A stretch of DNA of 64,000 nucleotides from contig CAJTTE010000013.1 in assembly GCA_910579265.1 (NCBI GenBank), positions 16,067 to 80,066 on the forward strand. Reading direction: 5' to 3'. The position numbers and the translations under genes were made by a program. The DNA comes from an uncultured Ruminiclostridium sp. (GTDB lineage Bacteria; Bacillota; Clostridia; Oscillospirales; Ruminococcaceae). Of the stretch, positions 1-9,391 are shown piece by piece (positions within the stretch are counted from its first letter, which is position 1; each line of letters starts with the position of its first letter). The notes beneath the pieces were generated by a model that saw only the letters and a list, made by a program, of their open reading frames with translations, searched no databases and had not been told where the DNA came from.

Positions 1-1
1 T

Positions 2-271
2 ATGGATAAAGGGACCATTTATGATAAGGAGCTTTATCGGTTAGGCTTTGAGGCGGCTGAAGAAACCGGAATAAAATGTCAGACCAAAACCGTGATAGCC
101 GGAGGAAACGACGGCGGGGCTATACACAAATCAGCCGGCGGAGTAAGAACTATGGCGATTTCTCTTCCATGCAGATATCTTCATTCGCCGAATTGCATGA
201 TTAAGGAACAGGATCTTTACGATACCGTGAAACTTGTCAAAGCTGTCCTTGAAAAAATTGCGGATGAATGA
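2..271 (+). CDS. M42 family metallopeptidase, C-terminal fragment
   Basis: The gene is cut by the left window edge, so only the last 89 residues or so are visible. They contain the pattern GGNDGGAIH followed by ISLPCRYLHSPN. This is the C-terminal metal-site and active-site region of M42 (glutamyl aminopeptidase/FrvX-like) di-metal aminopeptidases, which are cytoplasmic. The HSP pattern supplies a late metal-binding histidine in this family. The ATG at base 2 is internal and is not the true start. It lies about 80 bp upstream of a GNAT gene on the same strand. The family call is good; the substrate cannot be told. Confidence 0.8.
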   Translation: MDKGTIYDKELYRLGFEAAEETGIKCQTKTVIAGGNDGGAIHKSAGGVRTMAISLPCRYLHSPNCMIKEQDLYDTVKLVKAVLEKIADE

Positions 272-351
272 CAGGTTCGGATCAGGATATAAACCGTAAA
301 GAATCGGTGATATGTTTTAATACCGCAGCACGTTAAGCTTCCGGAGGTCAA

Positions 352-1149
352 ATGATAACCGCGATAGACTTTAAAACCGCACAAAGGCTTTTAAAGGATC
401 GGCATGATATTTTTTCTCTTAAAATAGGCGCCGCTTTGTATTCCTATGACGGGTATGATTTTTGCGGCGTATACGCCGGTGAAAATATTCTTATAGGAAG
501 GTATTATAATGATTTTATTATACGTACCGATGAATGTCTGACAGATGAAACTGCGGAGGAGCTTCTTCTGTTTTTGACAATATGGGGCTGGGGCGAAGTT
601 CTTTGCGGATTTGAAACAGGAAAACGGCTTGCTCGTCTTGACGGTATGGATTACACCGAAAACGTATTGCTTAAATTTTCAAGCGGGTTGATACCGGAAA
701 ACGAAACGACGCCTTATTTTGATGATTTAAAGGAAAATCCGCTTCTTGATACGGTTTTTCCCATCATTAAGGACGGATTTCCTGATGTTGTATATGAGGA
801 TTGGTATACCGATATAAGTCACAAGGTGCGTCATAAAATATCAAAGGTATATGTTTACGGCGGAGCTACGGCAACGGTTATGGCGGAAACCGAAAAGGCG
901 GCTTTTGTTTCTCTGTTGGCTGTAAAAAAGGAATTACGCGGAAGAGGAAACGCAAAAAGCCTTATACGTTCATTGGGGATTCATTTTGAGGATCAGAAAA
1001 AGGAAATGTCCTTGCTTTGCCGTGATGAGCTCGTACCCTTTTATAAAAAAGCTGGTTTTTATGAAGCCGGCAGGGTTATTTCGTTTTCCGCCGTTAATCA
1101 TCGCCTGTCTGAAAGGCCGCAGAATGCATATATCCCTGCCGAGTGCTGA
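352..1149 (+). CDS. GNAT family N-acetyltransferase-like protein
   Basis: A 265-residue protein with a strong ribosome binding site (CGGAGGTC) seven bases before the ATG. The C-terminal third carries the GNAT acetyl-CoA signature: a strand ending in VSLLAVKKELRGRGNAKSLI, matching the R/Q-x-x-G-x-G/A loop, then a strand with LLCRDELVPFYKKAGFYEAG, the usual last motif. The N-terminal ~150 residues are not recognised, as in many two-part GNAT proteins. It probably transfers an acetyl group from acetyl-CoA to a small molecule or peptide amine. The substrate is unknown and the neighbours do not reveal it. Confidence 0.75.
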   Translation: MITAIDFKTAQRLLKDRHDIFSLKIGAALYSYDGYDFCGVYAGENILIGRYYNDFIIRTDECLTDETAEELLLFLTIWGWGEVLCGFETGKRLARLDGMDYTENVLLKFSSGLIPENETTPYFDDLKENPLLDTVFPIIKDGFPDVVYEDWYTDISHKVRHKISKVYVYGGATATVMAETEKAAFVSLLAVKKELRGRGNAKSLIRSLGIHFEDQKKEMSLLCRDELVPFYKKAGFYEAGRVISFSAVNHRLSERPQNAYIPAEC

Positions 1150-1290
1150 CGGCCTTTGCATTAATATTTCGGAATATTCCCCGTATATCCGTACATTGTT
1201 CCGGATTTACCGAATATCCGATGAAGCCGTTCAAAAAGCTTGGTTTTCAGATTCGTTCGATTTTTGAAAATAAATAAAAAGGAAAAATAT

Positions 1291-2550
1291 ATGATATCAT
1301 TTGATTTTAATGAGGATTTGATAAAAAAGGCTGAGATTGCGGAGAAAAAGTCCGGAGATTCTTTTGAAAGGATTTCCGAAATCTGCCGTTATAACAGTGA
1401 AAAGGTCCTTAAGGCGTTTATTGACAACGGAGTCAGCGATATGCATCTTAAGGGCACGACGGGCTACGGCTACGGTGATGACGGAAGGGATAAGGCGGAT
1501 CAGGTTTTTGCTCAGGCGCTGGGAGCGGAGGATGCCCTTGTCAGGTATAATTTTGTAAACGGAACTCATGCCATATCAACTGCGCTTTTCGGGATCCTTA
1601 GACCCGGCGATATTATTCTTTCGGTAACCGGAAAGCCTTACGATACTTTGGAACAGGTAATTAACGGAGATGAGGGCGGTTCGTTAAAGGAATTCGGCAT
1701 AAGATATGAAGAAATAGATCTGCTTCCCGACGGAAGACCTGATCTTGTTGAAATAGAAAAAAGATCAAAAGAAGCTAAAATGGTTTATATACAGCGTTCG
1801 AGAGGCTACTCCCTCCGTCCCTCCCTTACGCTTTCGGTTATTATGGAAATATGCGAGGCCGTTCGCCGGGGAGGCAGTAAGGCTGTGATAACGGTAGATA
1901 ACTGTTACGGTGAGTTTGTTGAATGCGTGGAGCCTACCTCGGTGGGAGCCGATCTAATAATCGGTTCGCTTATAAAAAATCCCGGAGGCGGCATTTGTCT
2001 GACGGGGGGATACATAGCCGGGAAAAAGGAATTGGTCGAGCTTTGCGCATACCGTCTTACCACCGTGGGAACGGGTAAAGAGGTGGGCTGCTCTTTGGGA
2101 CAGCAGAACAGGGAGATACTTTTAGGTCTGTTTAACGCTCCGTCGGCCGTTGCCGACGCGGTCAAGGCATCGGTTTTTGCTTCGGCGTTTTTTGGGGAAT
2201 TGGGATTTAAGACTTTTCCGGATCATCGCGAGTACAGAACAGATATAATATGCTCCGTAAAACTGGGAACGCCGGAAAAGCTTATTGCATTCTGTGAAGG
2301 GATTCAGGGCGGAAGTCCGGTTGACAGTAATGCTATGCCCGAACCCTGGGATATGCCCGGGTACGGCTGTAAGGTGATTATGGCTGCCGGAGCGTTCACT
2401 ATGGGGAGCTCCATAGAATTATCTGCCGATGCGCCGCTTCGCGAGCCGTATGCCGTATGGCTCCAAGGCGGTATATCATATTATGCCGCAAGAGCGGGAA
2501 TCATTAACGCGGCGCAAAGAATGCTGGATAAAGGGTTGCTGGAAATATAA
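1291..2550 (+). CDS. Methionine gamma-lyase-like PLP enzyme (aluminium resistance protein family)
   Basis: A fold-type I PLP enzyme of the YnbB/aluminium-resistance family, about 419 residues. The motifs are VRYNFVNGTHAISTALFGIL (cofactor-binding Gly/Thr region), VTVDNCYGEFVE (Asp for the PLP ring nitrogen) and GSLIKNPGGG (Schiff-base lysine). The open frame runs upstream to 1240, but the ATG at 1291 is chosen because AAGGA lies just before it and the family starts near that residue. Members are annotated as cystathionine beta- or methionine gamma-lyase-like, but the physiological reaction is uncertain. It ends 63 bp before yicC and could be co-transcribed with it. Confidence 0.85.
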   Translation: MISFDFNEDLIKKAEIAEKKSGDSFERISEICRYNSEKVLKAFIDNGVSDMHLKGTTGYGYGDDGRDKADQVFAQALGAEDALVRYNFVNGTHAISTALFGILRPGDIILSVTGKPYDTLEQVINGDEGGSLKEFGIRYEEIDLLPDGRPDLVEIEKRSKEAKMVYIQRSRGYSLRPSLTLSVIMEICEAVRRGGSKAVITVDNCYGEFVECVEPTSVGADLIIGSLIKNPGGGICLTGGYIAGKKELVELCAYRLTTVGTGKEVGCSLGQQNREILLGLFNAPSAVADAVKASVFASAFFGELGFKTFPDHREYRTDIICSVKLGTPEKLIAFCEGIQGGSPVDSNAMPEPWDMPGYGCKVIMAAGAFTMGSSIELSADAPLREPYAVWLQGGISYYAARAGIINAAQRMLDKGLLEI

Positions 2551-2613
2551 AGCGGGCGGAGATTTTTTCCGATGCGAAATATTTATTATAAAGAAAAATG
2601 AGGAGGTTTCCTT

Positions 2614-3489
2614 ATGCGCAGTATGACAGGATTCGGGCGAGAAAGAGCCGTTATTGACGGAAAGGAATATTTGGTTGAAATACGTTCGGTGAACAGCAGA
2701 TATTGCGAGCTTACCGTAAAGCTTCCGCGTCATTATACATATCTTGAGGAAAAGATAAAGGCGCAGGTTAAGGGTTGTATAGCCAGAGGAAAAACCGAGG
2801 TTTACTTGTCCGTAGCGGATGTTGAGGGAAGAGAAACCGATGTTACCGTGAATGTTCCGGTTGTAAGAAAGTATTTGGAGGAGATGCGCGGATGTTCTGA
2901 GGAGCTTGGGCTTTCCGATAATCTTGAGCTTTCGGATATTTTTCGTATGACGGATGCGTTTACAGTCGTAAGACCCGAGGCGGATGAGGACGCGATATGG
3001 AGAAATGTCAGTAGCGTATGCGGATCGGCTTTGGAAAGGTTTTCACTAATGCGTGAAAAAGAAGGGCAGAAGCTTAAATCAGACATTTTGGACAAGCTTT
3101 CAAATATTGAAGCTATGGTAAGCCAGATAGAAAAGCTTTCTCCGGAGACCACGGCCGCATATCGACAAAGACTGTATGATAAGCTCAGGGAAATACTGGA
3201 AACCGCTCAGATAGAAGAGCAGCGCATTTTGACCGAAGCGGCAATATTTGCCGAGAAGACAGCCGTTGATGAAGAAACGGTACGTTTGCGCAGTCATTTT
3301 AAACAGTTCAGGGAAATGGCGGAGTCTGCCGAACCGGTTGGAAGAAAGCTGGATTTTCTGGTCCAGGAGCTTAACCGCGAATCTAACACCATAGGCTCCA
3401 AATGTCAGGATATAAGGATCACAAGGCTTGTTATAGATATAAAAAGCGAGATAGAGAAAATAAGAGAACAAATACAGAATATCGAGTAG
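2614..3489 (+). CDS. yicC: YicC family endoribonuclease-like protein
   Basis: A full-length 291-residue protein beginning MRSMTGFGRE, the diagnostic YicC N-terminus, and ending in the conserved region VQELNRESNTIGSKC plus a final helix (DUF1732). AGGAGG lies seven bases upstream of the ATG. In E. coli YicC is an endoribonuclease linked to small-RNA turnover and stationary-phase survival. In many Firmicutes yicC is followed by remA, gmk and rpoZ. Here the next gene is a membrane sulfatase-like protein, so that cluster is broken. The stop is TAG. Confidence 0.92.
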   Translation: MRSMTGFGRERAVIDGKEYLVEIRSVNSRYCELTVKLPRHYTYLEEKIKAQVKGCIARGKTEVYLSVADVEGRETDVTVNVPVVRKYLEEMRGCSEELGLSDNLELSDIFRMTDAFTVVRPEADEDAIWRNVSSVCGSALERFSLMREKEGQKLKSDILDKLSNIEAMVSQIEKLSPETTAAYRQRLYDKLREILETAQIEEQRILTEAAIFAEKTAVDEETVRLRSHFKQFREMAESAEPVGRKLDFLVQELNRESNTIGSKCQDIRITRLVIDIKSEIEKIREQIQNIE

Positions 3490-3518
3490 TTTACGCTTAT
3501 GCATTGAAAAAGAAAGGC

Positions 3519-5582
3519 ATGACAGGAATGTTTGTTTTAAAGTCGCTGAATCCTTCGGAAAAATTGATCGGAAAATTAAAGTATGCTTTAACGGCATTTT
3601 TTATTATTCCTTTTGTACCATTGGTTGTTTTTCAGATGTCGGAGCTATGGTTGTCACTGACGATCTCCGTTGCTGCCTGCGGTATATTGGGATTTCTTTT
3701 TATTAAATTTAAGCTTTACGGTTATATGGTTCGAAATTCGGTGCTTGGTTATGTTTGCGCCGTCGGATGTACAATTTTGTTCTGCCTCAGGTTTTGGGAG
3801 GATAAAAATATATTGCTCTCGATATTTTCGGCGCTGGTTTTTTTTAATGCCGCAAATATGATTTTATCATTGTTTTTTAAGTTTTGCTGCAACGGTAGGC
3901 TTAATCCGAAAAATCTGGTATCCGTATCCTTCGGGGCGATTTCTCTGGCATTTACTCTGTTCTTTTTTCTTCCGGGTGATTCTTATATAAACAATATAAA
4001 TGATTTTGATTTTGCTTATCAGGATTTTGCGGTCTATATGTTTGAACCCGCCCTTATTTTGATTTTTGTGACCGGAGCGATAGGGCTGCTTCTTAACGAA
4101 CGTTTTTTAAAGCTTTATCTTTCTTTCCTTGCGGGAATAAATATATGCGTTTATTTCCAGTACATGTTTTTAAACAGTAATCTTCCTGTTCTGATAGGCG
4201 ACGGGGTGGATTGGGATAAGTTTACCGGTTATTCTGTAATAACCGCCGTCTTATGGGTGTTTTTTCTTGCGCTTCCTTTTGTTGCCCAGTTTCTTATTGA
4301 AAAGATATGGGTCAAGGCGGTAAAGAAGGTGCCTTTGTTCATAGGGCTGATCGAAGCGGTTTCTCTTGGTATTCTTATCGTTACGGCGTCGGGCGATATA
4401 TTCAGCCGGAATGATCTGATTCTCTCCGGGGAGGAGCAGTATACTGTTTCCAAAAACAAAAATATTATAACGATAATCCTGGATGCTACCGACAACAAAT
4501 ATATTATGAACACACTTTCGTCAAGACCCGAAGCTTTTAGCGGCTACGAAGATTTTACAGTATATACGAATACGTGCAGCGTTTTTGATTCGACGTTCCA
4601 GTCCTTGACGCAGGTATATTCGGGCATAGAAAGCAAACCTGTAATAAAAGTGTCGGATTGGAATGACCAGGCGTGGAACAGCGAAAAAGCTGGCGAATTT
4701 TACAAGCGTTTTCATAATGCGGGCTATAAGATGAATTTTTTTGCAGATGCGAATTGGGATCTAAGCCTCCTGCGAGATAAAATTGACAATATAACAAGCA
4801 GCAAAATAAGCAAATCCTCAGACAGCCACAAAAATCTTGTTCGTGATTTTAACCGGCTTACGGCTTATCGGGTAATGCCCTTTGCCTTAAAAAGGTTTTT
4901 TTCCGTGGACGGTCTTGACCTGAACAGAAATTTTCAGACGGCGGATAATTTTAAATTCTACAATGAGGAGTTCAGAGAACCGTTGGATACAATGAAGCTT
5001 TCAGACAGCGATAAAAATTATTTTATCGTAGAGCATATATGGGGTGCTCATACTCCTCTGGATAAGGCTACGTTTGTTGATACAACGGAATATATTCTTG
5101 AAATAGTCAGGGAATATTTGAACAATCTGAAAAAATTCGGTGTTTACGACGACTCTACCATAATTATAATGGCGGATCACGGCTCCCATGATCTACCCAA
5201 TTTTCCGGATTCAACTCCGATGTTTATGATAAAGGAAGCAAACAAAAAGTCCGATCGTATTACATTAAGTACGGCTCCGATTTACTTTTCCGATCTTATG
5301 TCGACATACCTTGTTAATGCCGGACTCTATGATGATGAGGCAAAGGAGCTTTTCGGACCTTCAATTTATGATTTTAAAGACGGGGATTTAAGGGAGCGGG
5401 TGGCTAATTACCGGATTAATGACAAGAATTATCCTCCGTCAAAAATTTCACCTCTCGTTCCTTCTTTCGGGTACAATGTAATATATTCATACAGATATAC
5501 CGGGGATACTTCCGATCTTTTAGGGGTAATAAAAACAATCGGACCGGAAAGCATTACTCATATGGAGGAAGATGCGTCATAA
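3519..5582 (+). CDS. Membrane sulfatase/LTA-synthase-like protein
   Basis: About 687 residues. The N-terminal ~300 residues form roughly eight to ten hydrophobic segments. The rest is an alkaline-phosphatase-superfamily domain facing outside: NIITIILDATDN (first metal Asp and nucleophile region), HIWGAHTPL and IIIMADHGSHD (second metal Asp/His). This matches sulfatase and lipoteichoic-acid-synthase-type enzymes that move phosphoglycerol or related groups onto cell-surface polymers. The frame opens back into yicC at 3402; ATGs at 3519 and 3528 are the plausible starts and neither has an ideal ribosome binding site. The exact donor and acceptor are unknown. Confidence 0.75.
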   Translation: MTGMFVLKSLNPSEKLIGKLKYALTAFFIIPFVPLVVFQMSELWLSLTISVAACGILGFLFIKFKLYGYMVRNSVLGYVCAVGCTILFCLRFWEDKNILLSIFSALVFFNAANMILSLFFKFCCNGRLNPKNLVSVSFGAISLAFTLFFFLPGDSYINNINDFDFAYQDFAVYMFEPALILIFVTGAIGLLLNERFLKLYLSFLAGINICVYFQYMFLNSNLPVLIGDGVDWDKFTGYSVITAVLWVFFLALPFVAQFLIEKIWVKAVKKVPLFIGLIEAVSLGILIVTASGDIFSRNDLILSGEEQYTVSKNKNIITIILDATDNKYIMNTLSSRPEAFSGYEDFTVYTNTCSVFDSTFQSLTQVYSGIESKPVIKVSDWNDQAWNSEKAGEFYKRFHNAGYKMNFFADANWDLSLLRDKIDNITSSKISKSSDSHKNLVRDFNRLTAYRVMPFALKRFFSVDGLDLNRNFQTADNFKFYNEEFREPLDTMKLSDSDKNYFIVEHIWGAHTPLDKATFVDTTEYILEIVREYLNNLKKFGVYDDSTIIIMADHGSHDLPNFPDSTPMFMIKEANKKSDRITLSTAPIYFSDLMSTYLVNAGLYDDEAKELFGPSIYDFKDGDLRERVANYRINDKNYPPSKISPLVPSFGYNVIYSYRYTGDTSDLLGVIKTIGPESITHMEEDAS

Positions 5583-5852
5583 GCCTCGGAAAATAACAGT
5601 ATACTATGCTGCATTGTCGTGCTGCATCCGTAATTGCTCCCGTAACTATGGTAAGCGCGTTTCCCGATAAAATGCATCGTGAATATGATGCGGCAATGGC
5701 TTTAACCTTGCCGCATAGGATTTCTTTAACACCTGAGGCGGCACGGCTTCGCGGGCTACTCATTCCGGCGGAGGACGGCTCGCCCACGGTGGGTCCAAAA
5801 TCGTAAAATGCTTTTGACGCGCGGTTTGCACACTATTATCGTTAAAGCTGCC
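5583..5852. other. Intergenic stretch without a supported gene
   Basis: Short overlapping frames exist on both strands, but none has a ribosome binding site or a recognisable motif. It separates the sulfatase-like gene from repeat A1 and may hold decayed sequence. Confidence 0.4.
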
Positions 5853-6032
5853 TTAAGGCAATACCGTACAATGACCGCCTGACGGCTTTGCGTGCGGCTT
5901 GCTTGCATATTTTCGGCCAGCTTACACAAATTCTCCTTGAAATACGTCAGTATTCCTGCGTCGAATTTATACAAGCTGACGAAAAATCTGACTGCGCGAT
6001 TCATACGCAATCATTGTGTGGTGCTGCCTTAA
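5853..6032 (+). repeat. Repeat family A, copy A1 (MITE-like)
   Basis: A 180-bp near-palindromic element. The left end is TTAAGGCAATACCGTACAAT and the right end is its imperfect inverse (CATTGTGTGGTGCTGCCTTAA). TTAA stands at both ends and probably is the target duplication. Inside is a second stem pairing AGCTTACACAAATT with the complementary bases near the GAATTTATACAAGCT segment. Close copies are at 22645, 31191, 40434 and 43490. No coding capacity. Confidence 0.9.
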
Positions 6033-6036
6033 ATAA

Positions 6037-6073
6037 AAATAAGACGCCCCTATAAAGGGAGCGTCTTATTTTT
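6037..6073. terminator. Bidirectional terminator after agrD
   Basis: Stem AAATAAGACGC/GCGTCTTATTT with flanking A and T tracts. It lies 21 bp past the agrD stop on the minus strand and can act on both strands. Confidence 0.8.
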
Positions 6074-6093
6074 GAGGCTTTGAAAAAACAAGA

Positions 6094-6231
6094 TTACTTC
6101 TTGATTTTTTTCATTTCTTTGGGTGCCTTGGGCTGGTATATGTCGCATACCGACGCAGAATTGTACGCGGTTTTTGCAAAATGCAGACTAACAGCCGAAG
6201 CAGCTTTAAGAATAGTATTCTTAAGCTTCAT
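6094..6231 (-). CDS. agrD: AgrD-like autoinducing peptide precursor
   Basis: A 45-residue ORF that starts inside the end of agrB (11-bp overlap), with AAGGAGG placed six bases before its ATG. The N-terminal half (MKLKNTILKAASAV...) is a basic amphipathic leader. A single cysteine follows in NSASVCDIYQPKAPKEMKKI. The C-terminal tail, Pro-rich then Lys-rich, matches AgrD precursors of Clostridia, where the cysteine closes a thiolactone ring with a residue a few positions downstream and AgrB cuts off the tail. The exact ring (perhaps CDIYQ) is inference. Confidence 0.85.
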   Translation of the reverse strand: MKLKNTILKAASAVSLHFAKTAYNSASVCDIYQPKAPKEMKKIKK

Positions 6232-6802
6232 GTTTTTTCCTCCTTGTGTAAAAATAATTAAATAATAACAGTGCCGAAGCGCTGAATATTGCCCAACCGA
6301 TTACCCAGAAAAATTCCGGTGCGTTAAAATACATGATAACTCCCGCCGCAGTCCACAATGCAAAAATAATAAGGCTTAATATTTTATGTTTCCTTTTTTC
6401 GCTTTGATCCATATCTTTGTCTTCCCTGTCGGCAGGGGCAAGCGCGATAATTACTCCAAGGCCGATAACGAACAGCGGAAGCCCGAAAAGCATATCCATA
6501 TCCCGCGTCAGATAAGTAAGAAAAATGTTCAGAAAAATGGCGGTGCCGAAACTTAGCTTACAGCGCAGTACGGTTTTTGCATGATAACCTCCGCACTGAC
6601 TTCTGAGAGAAGCGAAGCAAGCAAAAAATACGGCCACCCATAAAAGCCTTTGTGTCAGAAGACCGATAACAAATGCCGTAAGTATTCCGAGCAGCGTTGA
6701 AAATAACGCCTCGAAGCCGTATTTGTATATATTATAGTCATCAATAACAATAACTTTATTTTGCACAAGCTTGCTTGTAAGAAAAGAACAAAATTTCTCC
6801 AT
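6221..6802 (-). CDS. agrB: AgrB-like peptide-processing membrane protease
   Basis: A 193-residue integral membrane protein with about five to six hydrophobic segments. It has the family signature RSQCGGYHAKTVLRC; His74 and Cys81 have the spacing of the S. aureus AgrB catalytic pair (His77/Cys84). AgrB cleaves the AgrD tail and forms the cyclic thiolactone peptide at the membrane. AAGGA precedes the ATG. Promoter elements TTGAAA and TAGAAT with a 17-bp spacer lie just upstream. The matching kinase and regulator genes are divergent rather than downstream, unlike the staphylococcal agrBDCA order. Confidence 0.92.
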   Translation of the reverse strand: MEKFCSFLTSKLVQNKVIVIDDYNIYKYGFEALFSTLLGILTAFVIGLLTQRLLWVAVFFACFASLRSQCGGYHAKTVLRCKLSFGTAIFLNIFLTYLTRDMDMLFGLPLFVIGLGVIIALAPADREDKDMDQSEKRKHKILSLIIFALWTAAGVIMYFNAPEFFWVIGWAIFSASALLLFNYFYTRRKKHEA

Positions 6803-6823
6803 GTTAAAGTCCTTTTTAAAAAT

Positions 6824-6852
6824 ATTCTATCATACTTGATCCGGTTTTTCAA
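6824..6852 (-). promoter_or_regulatory. Promoter for agrBD
   Basis: Minus strand: -35 TTGAAA (6847-6852), 17-bp spacer, -10 TAGAAT (6824-6829), about 20 bp upstream of the agrB start. Confidence 0.65.
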
Positions 6853-6942
6853 TATTTTTATCCCCAAAAACGGTTTTTTCGCCCGAACGACGCTATTAGA
6901 ATACAAAAATATAAGCACATTAAATTAATTTTATGTTTGTAG

Positions 6943-6971
6943 TTGACGAATGCGATGGCTTATGATATACT
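6943..6971 (+). promoter_or_regulatory. Promoter for the divergent LytTR/GHKL pair
   Basis: Plus strand: -35 TTGACG (6943-6948), 17-bp spacer, -10 TATACT (6966-6971), about 35 bp upstream of the regulator start. The region between the two divergent promoters is where AgrA-type binding would be expected. Confidence 0.7.
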
Positions 6972-7006
6972 GAAATATATGATTAAACAGAGGGGAGGTA
7001 AGACTT

Positions 7007-7705
7007 ATGAAGCTCATTGTCTGTGACGACGACAGGATATTCTGCCATAAGCTTACGAGCCGGATCAGTCAGATAAAGGATTACGGCGAAATAAGCATCC
7101 GTATGTATACCGACGGAAGAAAGCTTTTAAAGCATTACACGCATTGTGACGCTCTTTTGCTTGACATTCAGATTCCCGGTTTTGACGGCTTTGAAATTGC
7201 CAAAAAGATAAATGAACAGGATAAGGATGTAAAAATAATTTTTATAACGAATCATGATGAAATGGTTTATAAATGTTTTGAGTATTCGCCCTTCAGGTTT
7301 TTAAGAAAAAGATATGTCGATAACGAGCTTATGGAAGTCTTATCTGCCGTAAATGCCAAATGCGAAAGGGATCATCATTTTGTACGAATAAAACTTAAGG
7401 AAGGCTATACCGATGTCAAAGCCGACAGCATTAAATATATTGATATTTATAACCGTATAATTAATGTTCATTTAAGGGATAATACCGAATTGGTATCTTA
7501 CGGGGATCTTGCCAGCCTTGAAGCCGAATTGAACAAAATGGGCTTTGTACGTACAAACAGGAGCTATCTTGTCAATATGCAATATATAGATTCGCTTGCT
7601 TATAATTTTGTTATTTTAGACGATAAGACGAGGATCCCGCTGTCCCGCGGACGAAAGGATAAAGTTACGGAATCTTTGCACCGGTATGTATCGGATTTTG
7701 ATTGA
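7007..7705 (+). CDS. LytTR-type response regulator (AgrA-like)
   Basis: 232 residues: a receiver domain (acidic DDD near residues 7-9, phospho-acceptor Asp53 in LLLDIQIPG, Lys in the FRFLRKRYV segment) followed by a LytTR DNA-binding domain (FVRTNRSYLVNMQYI). Regulators of this type bind direct repeats about two helical turns apart. GGGGAGG precedes the ATG. The kinase gene follows after 15 bp, and agrBD lies on the other strand, so this is the probable output of the peptide circuit. Confidence 0.9.
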   Translation: MKLIVCDDDRIFCHKLTSRISQIKDYGEISIRMYTDGRKLLKHYTHCDALLLDIQIPGFDGFEIAKKINEQDKDVKIIFITNHDEMVYKCFEYSPFRFLRKRYVDNELMEVLSAVNAKCERDHHFVRIKLKEGYTDVKADSIKYIDIYNRIINVHLRDNTELVSYGDLASLEAELNKMGFVRTNRSYLVNMQYIDSLAYNFVILDDKTRIPLSRGRKDKVTESLHRYVSDFD

Positions 7706-7720
7706 TCGGGAGCGGTATTG

Positions 7721-9070
7721 ATGGAAATTTTGGCGTCGGCTTTTGACGCTGTTTTGGAAGTTTATTTTTTGACAGCGTTTTTAAAAATTAAAAAAACCGG
7801 GTATTCTATAACCGTGATTATCGCCGCGGTGCTTCTTATAACGTTGGATTATGTGTTTTTGAGTCAACAAAGCGGCATGGAAATAATATGCGTTGTGATT
7901 GCATTTTCCTTAAGGTTTTGCTGTACCTTGATCCTCGAAGGATGCATTTTCAAAAAACTTGCCGCATGTTTTATTTCTTCGCTCAGCAATTCTTATATCA
8001 GTGTCATGCTTCTAAGTCTTACGGCGTCGGTTTTGGGCTTGAACGGCGTCGACAAACTTCATACGGCGGAATATAATGCATTTATAAGATACTCCATTCT
8101 TATTGCCGCCAAGCTGCTGCTTTTTCTGTCGGTTAAATTGATACTTATGGCATTTAAAAAAGTCAAATATAGTCCGTCTCCTAAAGAATGGGGCTTTGTA
8201 GCGGTATCTTTTGCCGTATCGAATATTGTAATGAAGCTTGTATGGTGGCTTAACCGCTCTGATCAGAGGGGGTTAAGCATTGTGTACATAATAGTGGATA
8301 CGGCTATAATTTTTATGAACATTATGATGATTTTCCTGTTTCAGTATTCCGGAAGGCTCAATCGCAAGTATAAGGAGTCTGAGCTGGCGCAGTTAAAGTT
8401 TAAAGAGGATGAAAAGCTTTTTAAACAGGTAGAGGAGCAGTATATAGAGGCGAGGAAAATAAAGCATGATATGAAGGGCTGTATAAACAGCGCACTTGTG
8501 CTTCTTAAAGAAAATAAAAACGCAGAGGCTCAGGAATACTTGGAAAAATATCTTGGCGAAAAGGTTGACGGAATAGTTTCGGTAATTCGTACTGACAGCA
8601 GCCTGATAAATGCCGTTATTAATTCAAAGCTTACGTTGTGCGACCGTATGGGGATCGAACATTCCTGTAGTATGATACAGGAAATTCCTCCGGAGATGGA
8701 ATTTGATCTTAGCTTTCTGATCTCGAACTTGATGGATAACGCCATAGAGGCTTGTGAAAAATTAAAGGGTCAAAAATATATATCGTTATCGATAAGCGTT
8801 GTAAAAGCATATTATCATATTGTGGTTAAAAATACTATAGAAGCGTCCGTGCTTGAATCGAACCCTGAGCTTAAAACAACAAAGACCGATTCGCCGGCAC
8901 AGCACGGTTACGGATTAAAATCCATAAAAGAAATTATAGATAAGTATCTTGGAAGCATCAGGTTTCTTGAGAGGGATAATTATTTTATTGTTGACGCGAT
9001 AATAAATAAAGAGCTTATTTATGATGATTCATACGCTGAAGATCAATTAAAGCGTGCGGTGCGCTTTTAA
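7721..9070 (+). CDS. GHKL sensor histidine kinase (AgrC-like)
   Basis: About 449 residues. The first ~205 form six to seven membrane segments, the peptide-sensing part in AgrC. Then comes a coiled linker, the HDMKG phosphorylation box with His near residue 249, and a GHKL ATPase with the N box LMDNAIEACE and the G region GYGLKSIKEII. An in-frame TTG lies three bases upstream, but the ATG at 7721 is the likelier start, with GGGAG about nine bases before it. It presumably senses the agrD product made by the divergent genes. Confidence 0.88.
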   Translation: MEILASAFDAVLEVYFLTAFLKIKKTGYSITVIIAAVLLITLDYVFLSQQSGMEIICVVIAFSLRFCCTLILEGCIFKKLAACFISSLSNSYISVMLLSLTASVLGLNGVDKLHTAEYNAFIRYSILIAAKLLLFLSVKLILMAFKKVKYSPSPKEWGFVAVSFAVSNIVMKLVWWLNRSDQRGLSIVYIIVDTAIIFMNIMMIFLFQYSGRLNRKYKESELAQLKFKEDEKLFKQVEEQYIEARKIKHDMKGCINSALVLLKENKNAEAQEYLEKYLGEKVDGIVSVIRTDSSLINAVINSKLTLCDRMGIEHSCSMIQEIPPEMEFDLSFLISNLMDNAIEACEKLKGQKYISLSISVVKAYYHIVVKNTIEASVLESNPELKTTKTDSPAQHGYGLKSIKEIIDKYLGSIRFLERDNYFIVDAIINKELIYDDSYAEDQLKRAVRF

Positions 9071-9391
9071 AATTATATTGGTCTTTTTGCCGCAAATGCC
9101 GGATACCCTGCCCCTTACCCTGTGGCTTAACTTATCGTATAACGGTGTTTTTGGCAGCATTAAGCACTACCGGCACAGACGGAAAATTATAAAGCGACAC
9201 GGCTGAAATTTGACAAAAGGAGCCGGTGCGGTTGGAGCATTGCATAAGAGCCGCTGCCGGAACGAGTCGATCCGTTGAAGCATTTGGATTGACCGGCTTC
9301 CTGTAAAAACGATTTATATGGCATGACTTTTTAAAGTATGCGCTTTCGGATGACGCGGCGGAGCAATAAAATAGAGTTTTGATTTACAATA
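9071..9391. other. Intergenic stretch, no supported gene
   Basis: I see no ORF with a ribosome binding site, no repeat shared with the rest of the window and no recognised RNA. It lies between the kinase gene and the chemoreceptor promoter. Confidence 0.4.

Noticed and set aside
5606..5806. A 66-codon ORF after the sulfatase gene
   Set aside because: No start signal and no recognisable motif; an overlapping minus-strand frame is equally long.
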